DNA of 64,000 nucleotides, taken from Phytopythium helicoides (taxonomy: Eukaryota > Oomycota > Peronosporomycetes > Pythiales > Pythiaceae). Within the stretch, counting starts at the first letter, position 1. Each line of letters opens with the position of its first letter. Position numbers and translations under genes: made by a program. The stretch spans positions 558,001 to 622,000 of the forward strand of contig JANFNE010000010.1 of the NCBI GenBank assembly GCA_024867545.1, in the 5' to 3' direction. Below, piece after piece: positions 1 to 9,385 of this stretch. The notes below the pieces were generated by a model. It searched no databases and was not told the DNA's origin. It saw nothing but the letters and a program-made list of their open reading frames with translations.

Positions 1-694
1 GAGCCGCATGTGTTTTTCGTCGAGCAGCTTGGTCGACCTGATTTGATCTGGTTGGCGAGGTTGTCGTGTGACGGGAAATGTTGATCGGAGAAGAGTTCAA
101 CGCGGCGCTCTCCTTCTCCCAGGAAAAGTCATTTTCCGTCTTCGCCGGAAAATATCCATTGCGCTCAGTATGACCCCCCAAAAAATCCTGCCCACGGTAC
201 TCGTCTCCTGCGAACCTGTCCAACGAGGTCATACGTATTGTCTGTGACTCACACTGCACTCGTGCACTACGCTACGCACGAATGAGGAGTCTTGATGTGA
301 TGAATGGGTCACCGTACCCCCAGAACCCAGCAGCCCTGCGATCCTCGACGATCTTCCGTTCCTCTACGCAATGGCCGATCCACAAGAGGCAGCCGGATCA
401 ATTTGAAGTGCATGGACAGCCATGGATTTGGAATCTACGATGCGCCAACGCGGCTTAACTACCTGCTCACCTGTCCTACGTCTGCCCTGCTCACGACTGT
501 GTCAGCGCTGTGGCGATCATCATAGCGGATCTGCGTCCAACTCGCCTCACAGAGCGCACCGCCGAAACTGCATCCGATTCAGCTCGACACCAAAGCTCGG
601 CCGCGCCCACATCTCGTCACTTCTCAAAGCGCCTCCTCCCTCGCAAGACATCCTCCTGCGAACCAACACAAGCCAAACCACAAGCCAAGGCAAC
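1..694. other. Intergenic, upstream of dioxygenase-like gene
   Basis: No convincing gene. Short open frames here have no domain signature and overlap each other. The last 100 bases before the ATG at 695 are CA-rich and pyrimidine-rich, as expected for a 5' leader. Confidence 0.5.
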
Positions 695-1885
695 ATGGTC
701 CAGCTCGCTAGCATCCTCGCCCTCTCCGCGGCACTCGTCGCCTCCGCCGCTCTCGTCGACGTGTCGATCGCACACCCGGGACAGCCCGCGCACGCTCGGA
801 CTCCCGAGCAGCTCGCCCAACGTAAGCTCTTCGCCGCCAACAGCAAGCGCATGCTGAGCAACTGTGCCAACTCGGATGCCGCTCGCCGCCTCTCGGAGCG
901 CACTGCCGCGCGCCGCCAAGCAAAGCTCTCGCAGATGCGTGCCGAGCGTCGTGAGCGCCAGCGCCGCCTCGACGTCGACACGGTCGTTTCCACGAGCCAC
1001 AAGTCGTCGCTCACGGGTCTCTCGGCCGACACGGACCCGAGCGAGCTCTTCGGCACCAACGTCAGCTGCATCCTCGAGCCCGAGGTCACGCAGGGACCGT
1101 ACTACGTCGCGGGCGAGTACGTGCGCAGCGACATCCGCGAGACGCAGGAAGGCGTCGACCTGTACGCGGACCTGCAGATCATCGACGTCAACACGTGCGA
1201 ACCCGTGCCGGACCTGTACATGGACTTCTGGCACTGCAATGCCACGGGCGTCTACTCGGGCATCGTCGCTAGTGGTAACGGAGACAGCTCCGATACGTCC
1301 AACCTCAACAAAACCTTCCTGCGCGGACTCTCGCCCACCGACGAGGACGGTATCGTCTCCTTCACGACCATCTTCCCGGGACACTACACGTCGCGCGCCA
1401 CGCACATCCACATCATCGGCACCTACAACGGCACGCTGCTCAGCAACAACACGTACTCGGGTGGCTACGCCTCGCACGTGGGCCAGCTCTTCTTTGACCA
1501 GGACCTCATCACGGAGGTCGAGGCCACGAGCCCGTACTCGACCAACACGCAGGAGACCACGGAGAACGCCGACGACTCGATCCTGTCCGAGGAGGCGGCC
1601 GAGGACTTCGACCCCTTCTTCGAGTACTCGCTGCTCGGTGACTCGATCGAAGATGGTGTGCTCGCGTGGATCTCCATCGGCGTCGACATGACGCAGGCCG
1701 AGACCATCACGCCGGCGGGAAAGTACACCAGTGCGGGTGGTGTCATGACCGACTCGACCTCCACCTCTACCTCGACGACGACGGGCGGTGGCGGCATGGG
1801 CGGTGGCTCGTTCGGCGGTTCGTTCGGCGGAATGGGTAGCGGCTCGTTCGCGGCTGGCGCTGTGGCTCCGTCGTCTCGCCAGTAA
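695..1885 (+). CDS. Secreted intradiol ring-cleavage dioxygenase-like protein
   Basis: Single exon, 396 aa. The frame is open upstream to 422, but the ATG at 695 begins a hydrophobic signal peptide (MVQLASILALSAALVASAAL), so I take it as the start. The middle carries the intradiol dioxygenase pattern: GPYYV, then R-x-D-I, then a core strand with DFWHCNATGVYSG, then FPGHYTSRATHIHII. In the characterised family two Tyr and two His bind non-haem Fe(III), and candidates for all four are visible (GPYY/GVYS/GHY tyrosines and the RATHIH histidines). The N-terminal 110 residues are Arg/Ala-rich, and the C-terminal tail is a Ser/Thr run followed by Gly-Met-Gly-Ser-Phe repeats. Known members cleave catechols. 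For this extracellular, Gly-tailed form the substrate is unknown and ring cleavage is inferred only from the fold. Confidence 0.85.
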   Translation: MVQLASILALSAALVASAALVDVSIAHPGQPAHARTPEQLAQRKLFAANSKRMLSNCANSDAARRLSERTAARRQAKLSQMRAERRERQRRLDVDTVVSTSHKSSLTGLSADTDPSELFGTNVSCILEPEVTQGPYYVAGEYVRSDIRETQEGVDLYADLQIIDVNTCEPVPDLYMDFWHCNATGVYSGIVASGNGDSSDTSNLNKTFLRGLSPTDEDGIVSFTTIFPGHYTSRATHIHIIGTYNGTLLSNNTYSGGYASHVGQLFFDQDLITEVEATSPYSTNTQETTENADDSILSEEAAEDFDPFFEYSLLGDSIEDGVLAWISIGVDMTQAETITPAGKYTSAGGVMTDSTSTSTSTTTGGGGMGGGSFGGSFGGMGSGSFAAGAVAPSSRQ

Positions 1886-2145
1886 ATGAATGTTCTCAAG
1901 TGTCGGTGGTGGTGGCGATCCACCAGTGGCGAATGTCAAGATATTGACAGAGAGGTTTACTGTAGATGCTGAAGCTGTACGTGTGGTAATGCAAATGTGA
2001 ATCGTGTTTCTGCCCGGAGTAGATTGGGATCCATCCGTGCCTAGCCATCATCTGTCTACTTGTAAGCAAAGTTACCTCAGCGCATACTTTCGTGACTGCC
2101 AAGCACGGTTGGATGCTCTCGCAGCAACCTCGACGACTGATTGCC

Positions 2146-3399
2146 TTACTTCTTACTCGCATTCCACTCGACCACCTTGGGGTGCGCACTCACGAGCTCG
2201 CGCACGCGTGCCAAGTTTTGGTATGGCTCTGTGATGTTTGTTGGTACTCCCTTGAGTCGACCGCTGCTGAGGTTGGAGACGAGGACGTAGATGGCCAGGT
2301 CGGCCACGTTGAGCGACGACCCAGTCGCGTACTTCGCGTTGAAATCTCCAATGCGCTTGTCGATAAAACTCAATGACTTGGGGAGCTCTGAAGCTGAAGC
2401 TGTGGCTGCAAGTTCCTCGTTCGTAGCGGGGTCTGATCCACGCGTTGATGCTGAGAAGTTTGGAGCATTGTAAAGCTCATCGATGAGTGTGAAAACTTCA
2501 TCCACACGAAGGGCCTCAATCGGGTTGGCTGTCGGGTAAAGTCCGCTGAGCGTGCCCACATAGCGAAGGATCGCAAGCGCCTGAGAAATCACTTCTCCGT
2601 CAACCTCGAGCACTGGAAGTGCTTGAAAAGGCAATGATGGCTTCAATATCGGCCACTGGTCCTTCGGCACATGGACATCCTCAAACGGAATGCCAGCCAT
2701 GAAGAGCGCGAGGCGGATAGGTTCTGCACGGCCAGGCACCGAGAAGTACGTGAGCTTGAGCTTGGGTGTGCCGTGTTGCAAACTGAACCACTCGACAACC
2801 TTGGGATGCGTGGCAATCTTCTCGTGGGCGGCGTTGATAAGCGTGAATCCATCGAGCACAGTCACAGGGATGTGGTCCAAGTACCCCGCGCGATGCGACT
2901 TGACCCACGTGTAGAGCGCGACATGGTGCAAGAACACTGCGTCCGACTGGAAGATCTTGTGGTTCTGCAGCGCCTGAAGCCGTGCCTCAATCAGCGCAGC
3001 GTAGTGCGGAATGGTGACGTCCGCAAGCTCCTGGCGCAGCTGCTTCTTCTTCTCGGGGTCCTTCTCGCGGAACGACGGCCCCATGAGCTCGTCGAGCTCA
3101 GCCAAGGCGTGCAGCACCTCATCGATCTTGAGCGCAGCCAGCGGCGCGCTGACCGGGTAGAGGCCTGCAAGTCTTCCTGCATAGCGCAGAATCGCGTGCG
3201 ACTGCGTGAAGACCTGGCCGTCGACCTCGAGCACCGGCACCTGCCCGAGCGGCAGCGACGCCTTGAGCGCCGCAAACTGCTCGAATGTCACGTGTCTGTC
3301 CACAAATGGCACGCCGCCCAGGTAAAACGCCAGTCGCACGCTCTCGGCGCGTCCACCGAACGAGAAATACGTCAGCGTCACGCTTGGGAAGCTCATCAT
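2146..3399 (-). CDS. Tandem two-domain glutathione S-transferase
   Basis: Single exon, 417 aa, about twice the normal GST length. Two complete GST units (N-terminal thioredoxin-like plus helical C-terminal domain) are fused head to tail, at about residues 1-205 and 212-417. Each begins with the sigma-like motif: LTYFSFGGRAESVRLAF in unit 1 and LTYFSVPGRAEPIRLAL in unit 2. Both keep the Tyr of TYF that activates glutathione in the Tyr-type classes, and both keep the cis-Pro motif (QVPVLEVDG, ALPVLEVDG). Unit 1 has the glutathione-binding QSHAILRY. In unit 2 it reads QALAILRY, losing the Ser that normally contacts the gamma-glutamyl group. Likely role: cytosolic detoxification by conjugation to glutathione. 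The start is the first of two adjacent ATGs. Confidence 0.9.
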   Translation of the reverse strand: MMSFPSVTLTYFSFGGRAESVRLAFYLGGVPFVDRHVTFEQFAALKASLPLGQVPVLEVDGQVFTQSHAILRYAGRLAGLYPVSAPLAALKIDEVLHALAELDELMGPSFREKDPEKKKQLRQELADVTIPHYAALIEARLQALQNHKIFQSDAVFLHHVALYTWVKSHRAGYLDHIPVTVLDGFTLINAAHEKIATHPKVVEWFSLQHGTPKLKLTYFSVPGRAEPIRLALFMAGIPFEDVHVPKDQWPILKPSLPFQALPVLEVDGEVISQALAILRYVGTLSGLYPTANPIEALRVDEVFTLIDELYNAPNFSASTRGSDPATNEELAATASASELPKSLSFIDKRIGDFNAKYATGSSLNVADLAIYVLVSNLSSGRLKGVPTNITEPYQNLARVRELVSAHPKVVEWNASKK

Positions 3400-3553
3400 T
3401 TGGTGGAAATTGGCTTTTCCGGTGTGCCAATCGTCATGAGGAGAAAGATCGTGTCAGCGATGGTGTGGCTTACGCTATATACATGTGGGCCACTCCAGGA
3501 GCTACGATATCCTCCGACCACCTCAGTGAGAAGACGACGACTTGAGGAGGAAC

Positions 3554-4688
3554 ATGGCGGCGTTCGACCTGGAGCTGCACGTGCGGTACCTGGTGGGGCT
3601 ACGGCAGAAGAAGGAGGACTTCGAGTCCTGCATGATCGAGCACATGCGCGTGAGCGGCATGTACTGGGGCGTGGGCGCCATGGCGCTGCTGGGCCGCGAG
3701 AGCGACATGCAGCCGGAGGAGATCGTCGACTGGGTGATGCAATGCGCGCACCCGGACGGAGGGTTCGCGGGCAACGTCGGCCACGACCGCCACTTGCTGT
3801 ACACGCTGCATGCGCTGCTGGTGCTGGCTATGTTGGATGCGCTCGACCGCGTTGACAAGGACAAGACGGCGGCCTACGTTGCCTCGCTGCAGCAGCCTGA
3901 CGGGTCGTTCGGAGGCGACGAGTGGGCAGAGATTGACACCAAGTTCACCTACTGCGCGCTCTCAGCGCTCAAGATCCTTGGTCGCCTCGAACTGGTCGAT
4001 GTGCCCAAGGCCATGGAGTACATTGACTCGTGCCGTAACTTTGACGGCGGCTTTGGCAACATTCCAGGTTGGCGAGATGGGTTGAATCCTCGTCTCGTGT
4101 GAATTTGAGCTCACAGTACCGATGTGTAGGATGCGAATCTCACGGTGGCCACATTTTTACGGCTGTCGGTGCGCTGTCGCTCGGGCACTCGCTGAAGCAG
4201 GTACAACCGGATACATACAGGCGATCATGAGCAACAGCACTAACTTATCACTGCTGCAGTATGTGGACGACGAGCTGCTGGGATGGTGGCTGTGCGAGCG
4301 TCAGTGCGACTCCGGCGGGCTTAACGGCCGACCAGAAAAGCAGGCCGATGTGTGCTATAGCTGGTGGAACATCTCGTCGCTCATCATGATCGGCAAGCTC
4401 GACTGGATCAGTCGCGAGAAACTCATCCAGTTTATTCTGGCGTGCCAGGATCCTGAAGACGGTGGCATTGCGGACCGCCCAGGAAACGTAGCGGACGTGT
4501 TCCACACCTTTTTCGGCATTGCCGGACTCTGCATGCTTGGTTACTTCGATCGCGAACGGGAGACGCATCCGGAGTTTGCTGGAATTCGTCAGATCCACCC
4601 TGTGTTTGCTATCCCCACCGACATCGTCGAGAAGCTGGAGCTTAACGCCGAGATCCTTGAGCCCGAAAGCACACCCGCGGCTTCATAG
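3554..4688 (+). CDS. RABGGTB: Rab geranylgeranyltransferase (type II) beta subunit
   Basis: Three exons: 3554-4067, 4130-4200, 4260-4688, with GT-AG introns of 62 and 59 nt and consistent phases, giving about 337 aa, normal for the family. The protein has the prenyltransferase alpha-alpha barrel repeats with [56 protein letters not shown] and [19 protein letters not shown]. The D, C and H of these motifs (DVCYSW Asp and Cys, FHT His) are the zinc ligands in the known enzymes. It works with an alpha subunit and Rab escort protein to attach geranylgeranyl groups to C-terminal Rab cysteines in the cytosol. The ATG at 3554 follows an in-frame TTG and gives the usual short N-terminus. Confidence 0.95.
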
Positions 4689-4871
4689 CTGAGTCGTGAG
4701 TGTTACTATCGACGGCTAGAGTAAGCTCCATCAATCAATATGGAGACGGATGCGTCATGGAATGGTAGCGGTTTTCATTACTCGATTCTTAGCGCTGACT
4801 TCAGACCACCAAGCGAGTCCTTAACCACTCCCATATTTCATGCCGTCATGTGCTGACACGATTTGCTACGT

Positions 4872-6253
4872 CTACAGCTCCATAGGCGTGGCCTCCTCGA
4901 CCACAATGTTCGCCGGGAACGGCTCGAACTTGGACGAAATGACGCCTGCAATCGATCCATCATGAGTCAGTATGAAGACCTTTGAACGTTTAAAAAGAGC
5001 AACACCAAGCACGTACGGGTAGCGCCACGGGGAATGTGCGTAACAACGTCGCGGTTGATCTTGGAGCGCAGCTCCGAGACCTCGTTGGGCTTAATGCAGT
5101 TAAATTCCTTGACAACTTCAACCTTGCCGTTCACCATCTTGATGGTGGTCAAGTCGACGTTGCTGCCCGAGCCCAAGTCGTTGAAAACACCGGCAAGGAT
5201 CGCATTCTGCACCAGCTTCTTGGCCTCTTCTTCCTGTGAAATCGAATCGCGTAGTTCAGTATCAGAATGCGCTTCATGAGCTAGGCTCCACAACAGCGCG
5301 CACCGTCATGCCGTCCTTGTATCCGTGCTCAAAAATTGACATGGCCGCAAGACTGCCCGAGCCCATCGTCACGAACGGCAGCTTGTCCGTGCTGTGATAC
5401 GATAAACCATGGAGTCAGCTTTGGCTTTATTGCCATCACTGAATGTTGCTGTATCCGTACCTGCCGTGCGGGTACACAGTGTAGAGATGCGGACCAGTCA
5501 CATCGACGCCGCCAAGCACGAGCGCCGCCGAGACGTGTCCCTGGTACTGGAACAGCATGCGCTTCAGCAGCGTCATGGCCGTCACCACGCGCGACTCCGT
5601 GTCCGTGTTCTACAGTATGAAAAGAATCCAACTCGTCAGAACAACTGCACCAAAGCGAAACACAACGCCAGCAGCAGCAGCATACCAAGCGGTGCAGCTC
5701 CAGCTGCGACGAGATCAGCGCTGTATCCGATGCCAGTCATGCTTGTCAGAGCCCGTCCAACCGCCACTCCACATCCACTAGAGAATGTCAACGTACCCGT
5801 GGTGTTCTCCGTGTCGGCAGCTGTACCAGCGCCGCAGCAGTAGATGTTGGGCGCGATGTAGTGGATCTTCTCGCAGTTCTTGTCCATGACCTGTCATCGC
5901 GCGGCCGTGAGCCTACGTCCACCCTGCGACCTCCAACCCAAGCGACGCACGATCGATCCGCCCGTGGAGCGCGTGTCCGCACCGAGCACCACGCCATTCT
6001 GCACCGTCCAAGCGTCAGAAACCCACGCTCAACCGCCGTCTACAGTCCCCAACACCCTCCAACGCACCTCGTAGACGACGCCGACGATGGTGGTGCCCGT
6101 CTTCATGGCCTTGATCTTCTGCGCGCCGCTGCCCGGCTGGCTCAGCAGCAGCTCATTGCGGCGCACGTTGTCGAAGTTGAAGCCGCCCTCCAGCTCCTCG
6201 GCCGTCGGGAACGCGTCGCCGAACGTGTTCTGCGTGCGCCGGAAGTCCGTCAT
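4872..6253 (-). CDS. PSMB7: 20S proteasome beta-2 subunit (PSMB7 type)
   Basis: Eight exons on the minus strand, read as 6068-6253, 5951-5998, 5797-5890, 5686-5720, 5461-5609, 5304-5391, 5017-5233 and 4872-4945. All have GT-AG borders and phases that join without a break, giving 296 aa. The propeptide ends at TG before [20 protein letters not shown], so the mature N-terminal nucleophile is the Thr of TTIVG. Also present are the beta-2 signature [19 protein letters not shown] segment (here [19 protein letters not shown]), [25 protein letters not shown] and [12 protein letters not shown]. Beta-2 gives the trypsin-like activity of the proteasome in cytosol and nucleus. The gene is divergent from RPS18. 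Confidence 0.96.
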
Positions 6254-6704
6254 GGCCGCCGATCACTCGCCTTCTCGCTCGATGTCGTCGGGAAATCTTC
6301 GCCTTGGAGGGGGGAGATCTTCGAGGCGACAGCACAAAAGTCTCGGCACAAAAGCCTCGCGCAAAACTGCGTGCCTCCTGCGACCTCTCCAGACTTGATA
6401 CAAGCCTGCAAGACCAAATACCGAAGGCAAGCACCTCCACGATCGCATGGCTCCTAGGATATACGCTCATGCAGGTCACGTCACCTACCCTCATCCTCCC
6501 TTTGATTGGCTGAAATGGTCCGCAAGTCAATTTGATTGGCCGAAACCTTGCCGCGTTTTAACTGGCGCCGAGCCGCGCCTCGGGTCGCGACTGCCAGTCA
6601 TTTGCGCGGCCATACTGAGCGCAAGAGCGAGCGCCGGTGGCCGCGGAGTATCGGCTCGCCCGGCCACTTTGTTCCCACCGCCAGAAGCAAAAGCATCGTT
6701 CACC
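6254..6704. promoter_or_regulatory. Divergent promoter between PSMB7 and RPS18 with two CCAAT-type boxes
   Basis: This 451-bp region must serve both flanking genes. It contains two near-identical inverted CCAAT boxes: GATTGGCTGAAA at 6504-6515 and GATTGGCCGAAA at 6534-6545. The first is identical to a 12-mer in the divergent promoter at 59319-59330. CCAAT boxes are bound by NF-Y in other eukaryotes; use here is inferred. The RPS18 side is rich in pyrimidine and GC just before the ATG. Confidence 0.55.
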
Positions 6705-7449
6705 ATGGTACGTGAGGGTCTGCCGGCGTCCTCGGCCTGCGCGCGCTCCCCCTCGGCCCCTCCCCGCGCTCCGGCTCCCCCGCGGCCGCCAGCAGGATGG
6801 ACAGGAACGGCGCCAAGGCGGCGGCTGGAGGAGGGGGCGAGACGGGAGGGGGCGGCGCGAGCGAGTTGGAGGTCAGGAGGAGGCTAACGCGCCTGTGCTC
6901 GCTGCTGCAGTCGCTTGTCATTGGCCCCGACTTCCAGCACATTCTGCGTATCCTCAACACCAACATTGATGGTCGCCGCAAGTGCTGGGTTGCGCTGACC
7001 GCCATTCCCGGTGTGGGTCGCCGCTTTGCCATCATGCTCTGCAAGAAGGCTGAGGTTGACGTCACCAAGCGGTGCGTTGCGGCGCGAGAATAGGATCTAG
7101 GTTTCGGGCGGCTTCGCTGACGCCACCTTTTCGTATGGACAGTGCCGGTGAGCTCACCAACGACGAGATCGAGCGTCTCGTCGCCATTATCCAGAACCCG
7201 CAGCAGTTCAAGATCCCGGTCTGGTTCCTCAACAGACAGAAGGACTACAAGACGGGCAAGCACTCGCAGGTGGTGGCCAACAACCTCGTCGGCAAGTGGC
7301 GTGACGACCTGGAGCGCCTCAAGAAGATCTACGCCCACCGTGGTCTGCGTCACTGGTGGGGCCTCAAGGTGCGCGGCCAGCACACCAAGACCACTGGTCG
7401 CCGTGGCCGCACGGTCGGCATCCTTGCCGGCGGCCCGGGCCAGAAGTAA
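6705..7449 (+). CDS. RPS18: 40S ribosomal protein S18 (uS13)
   Basis: Three exons: 6705-6707 (only the ATG), 6911-7071 and 7143-7449, giving 156 aa. The introns are 203 and 71 nt with GT-AG borders. The protein begins [20 protein letters not shown], has [33 protein letters not shown] and [20 protein letters not shown], which match uS13 end to end. It sits at the head of the small subunit, contacting tRNA and the large subunit. The start-codon-only first exon is supported because no other ATG gives the conserved SLVI N-terminus; the relatively long first intron may hold regulatory sequence. Confidence 0.96.
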
Positions 7450-8212
7450 GGCGTCAATCTTGCAGGCTCTGGCTCGACATGTTAGGAGGGTTTGCTACGA
7501 AGCTGGCGTGTTATTGGTGGGCACAGTTGCCCTCGCGCTGACCGGCTAGGCCGACGTCGGCGCGATCGCGACGAGGAACAATAAGAGAAAATGCACGATC
7601 GGCGAATCGTCTTTTGCTGCTTCATCGTTGGCTGCTGTGTCTGTCTGCTTGAGCTTGGTGTTGGTGTTAAGAGCTCTGTAGGCGATCAGGAGACCTCGTG
7701 AAGTCTTCGCAAGCACAATTCCCAGCTAGCATCTAGCAACAGAGTTTCCTATTTCTTGTCATCCAAATACTTGTCACGCTGTCGAAAAAGGTCTTGGCAA
7801 CGCCAGTCTGTTGGTGGCATTTTACAGTGACGACTCCTATCACCAATGCTTGCACTCATCCTTGTGTGCTGACGTGCTCAACAGTTGGCACCAAACCTGC
7901 TCGCCAACACTGCATTTTGTTGTCCATGATACGATCTGTGGGGGAGAAAATTGTAAGGTGTATGTCAGGATGCATTTCTTGGTGTTCTGCATGGATGGTG
8001 GCCATCAACCTCGGCACAATGCACTACGAATGTGTGTTATTGCTAGCACTCGCCTTCGGCTCGCGGGAATGGCCGTGGTAAACCCGGCATCCTACGATAA
8101 AAGACGATGACTGGGAATGGAACCCAGTGAAAATGCAACAATGCCTGAGTATACAGTGCTATCTGCGGGCAACGCTGAGCGCACCTGCAGACACTTTGTG
8201 GCCCCTGATGTG
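7450..8212. other. Intergenic; possible 3' part of the Fanzor element
   Basis: No gene is supported. Since RPS18 ends at 7449 and the Fanzor frame ends at 8213 on the opposite strand, this is a convergent intergenic region. In characterised Fanzor/TnpB loci the guide (omega) RNA overlaps and extends beyond the 3' end of the nuclease gene, which here means from about 8300 down toward 7900. I see no clear terminal inverted repeat or target duplication by eye. Confidence 0.4.
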
Positions 8213-9205
8213 TTAAGTTGGCGCTCGACAGAAAACGGTAGGTCTTGGTTGACCACGGAGCATGTTGAGGAGGAGCATGAGCATGTTCTTCGAGGCATTG
8301 ACGTCGCGGTTCACAGTAGTACCAAAACAGCCATTGGATCGACAATGGAGCACACTATAAACCTTGCACGTCCGCCATTCCTTGTCCGTGCTGTTCTTGA
8401 CCTTGCAGAGGCGGAGACTGTACTGGTATTCTAGTTGCCGGTGGCAACGTGAGTGAAGCTTGCTGGTGCGAAACTCATCAATTGGTTGTACACGACAGTA
8501 GTTTCTCAATGTGTGCTCGAGTCTCTTGACCGGCCCCGCGGGGCACTTCTTGATGAGTCCAGAGTAATCGGTATTGCTCCAATCTCTAAATCCAACCACC
8601 GTTCGCCTGCCTGCTTGCTGGGTCAGTCTCCGGCAGAGTTCATGAAGCTCTTTCTGCGCAAAGATGTACCGTCCAAAACGCAGGTTGCGGAATCCCTTCG
8701 CCCGTGAAAATCCTAGCAGATTTTCCATATGTGGAATAACGTATCGTGTGTACGTTTCCAGCAACTCGAGCGACGCGGTCTTCTTCGATGGCATCTGACG
8801 CTCGGCCGTCAAAATGTCGGGCCGCCGCTCCTTCCAGCAAGCTATCTTCTGGTTGCTCTTGTGGTAGCGAGCATCCTCGTAGAACTCATGAGAAGAGCCG
8901 TGGATAGTCTCGCCATCCTGGTTGGTTGCTACAAACAGATCTCGTCTGCCAGGATCTAGGCCCCACATGACATCATAATCCTTTCCCCTAAGTGGGCGGT
9001 CTGTCGCCGGATGGGTTTTCCGCATGACGATGCTGACAGCCTTTCCGTCCGTCACGATCTCTCCTGCGAACTTCTTGTTGGCTGTTTCAAACTTCTCGAT
9101 ATTGAAGAGACTGTGCCACCAATCGTCTGCGACAGCATTCCAATCGTCGACTTGAGGAAGCACGCCAACACCAGCACGTAGAAGTAGGCTGCTACTGTAG
9201 TTAAA
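8213..9205 (-). CDS. Fanzor-type RNA-guided nuclease (TnpB-like), 5'-truncated
   Basis: Open frame of about 330 codons that ends at 8213 and is closed upstream by a TAA just above 9205. It carries the C-terminal RuvC nuclease region of the TnpB/Fanzor family. Numbered from the GTG codon at 9163: RuvC-I GLDPGRRDLFVA (D70), a helical insert, VVGFRDWSNTD, PAGPVKRL, IDEFRTSKLHSRC (E230, C240), second zinc pair HCRSNGC (C274, C279) and RuvC-III NRDVNASKN (D287), then GQPRPTVFCR. The first zinc Cys expected in SKxC is His. There is no ATG before codon 47, and the N-terminal recognition and wedge regions (200 or more residues in relatives) are absent. The TauE gene starts only 180 bp upstream, so there is no room for them. 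Known Fanzors are transposon-carried eukaryotic RNA-guided DNA endonucleases. This copy is probably a relic. Confidence 0.82.
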   Translation of the reverse strand, partial: FNYSSSLLLRAGVGVLPQVDDWNAVADDWWHSLFNIEKFETANKKFAGEIVTDGKAVSIVMRKTHPATDRPLRGKDYDVMWGLDPGRRDLFVATNQDGETIHGSSHEFYEDARYHKSNQKIACWKERRPDILTAERQMPSKKTASLELLETYTRYVIPHMENLLGFSRAKGFRNLRFGRYIFAQKELHELCRRLTQQAGRRTVVGFRDWSNTDYSGLIKKCPAGPVKRLEHTLRNYCRVQPIDEFRTSKLHSRCHRQLEYQYSLRLCKVKNSTDKEWRTCKVYSVLHCRSNGCFGTTVNRDVNASKNMLMLLLNMLRGQPRPTVFCRAPT

Positions 9206-9385
9206 TTAAAGTTTGCATTTGTTTCTAGCACTGCAAGGCGCCAACTCTAACATGGAATGTGCAGGTGGAACGGATCTACTGCGGGGCCGACAGCGCGTGT
9301 GTGTCTCCTATCACTCACATCACAGGCGTCCGGTAGTCGGTCGGTTGGCAGGCGCAGATGCGTCGAACGAACAGAGGCTTTACAA

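Noticed and set aside
617..1939. 440-codon open frame on the minus strand opposite the dioxygenase-like gene
   Set aside because: It is a GC-rich antisense shadow: Arg/Val/Glu-dominated composition, no domain, and the sense strand has a clear protein.
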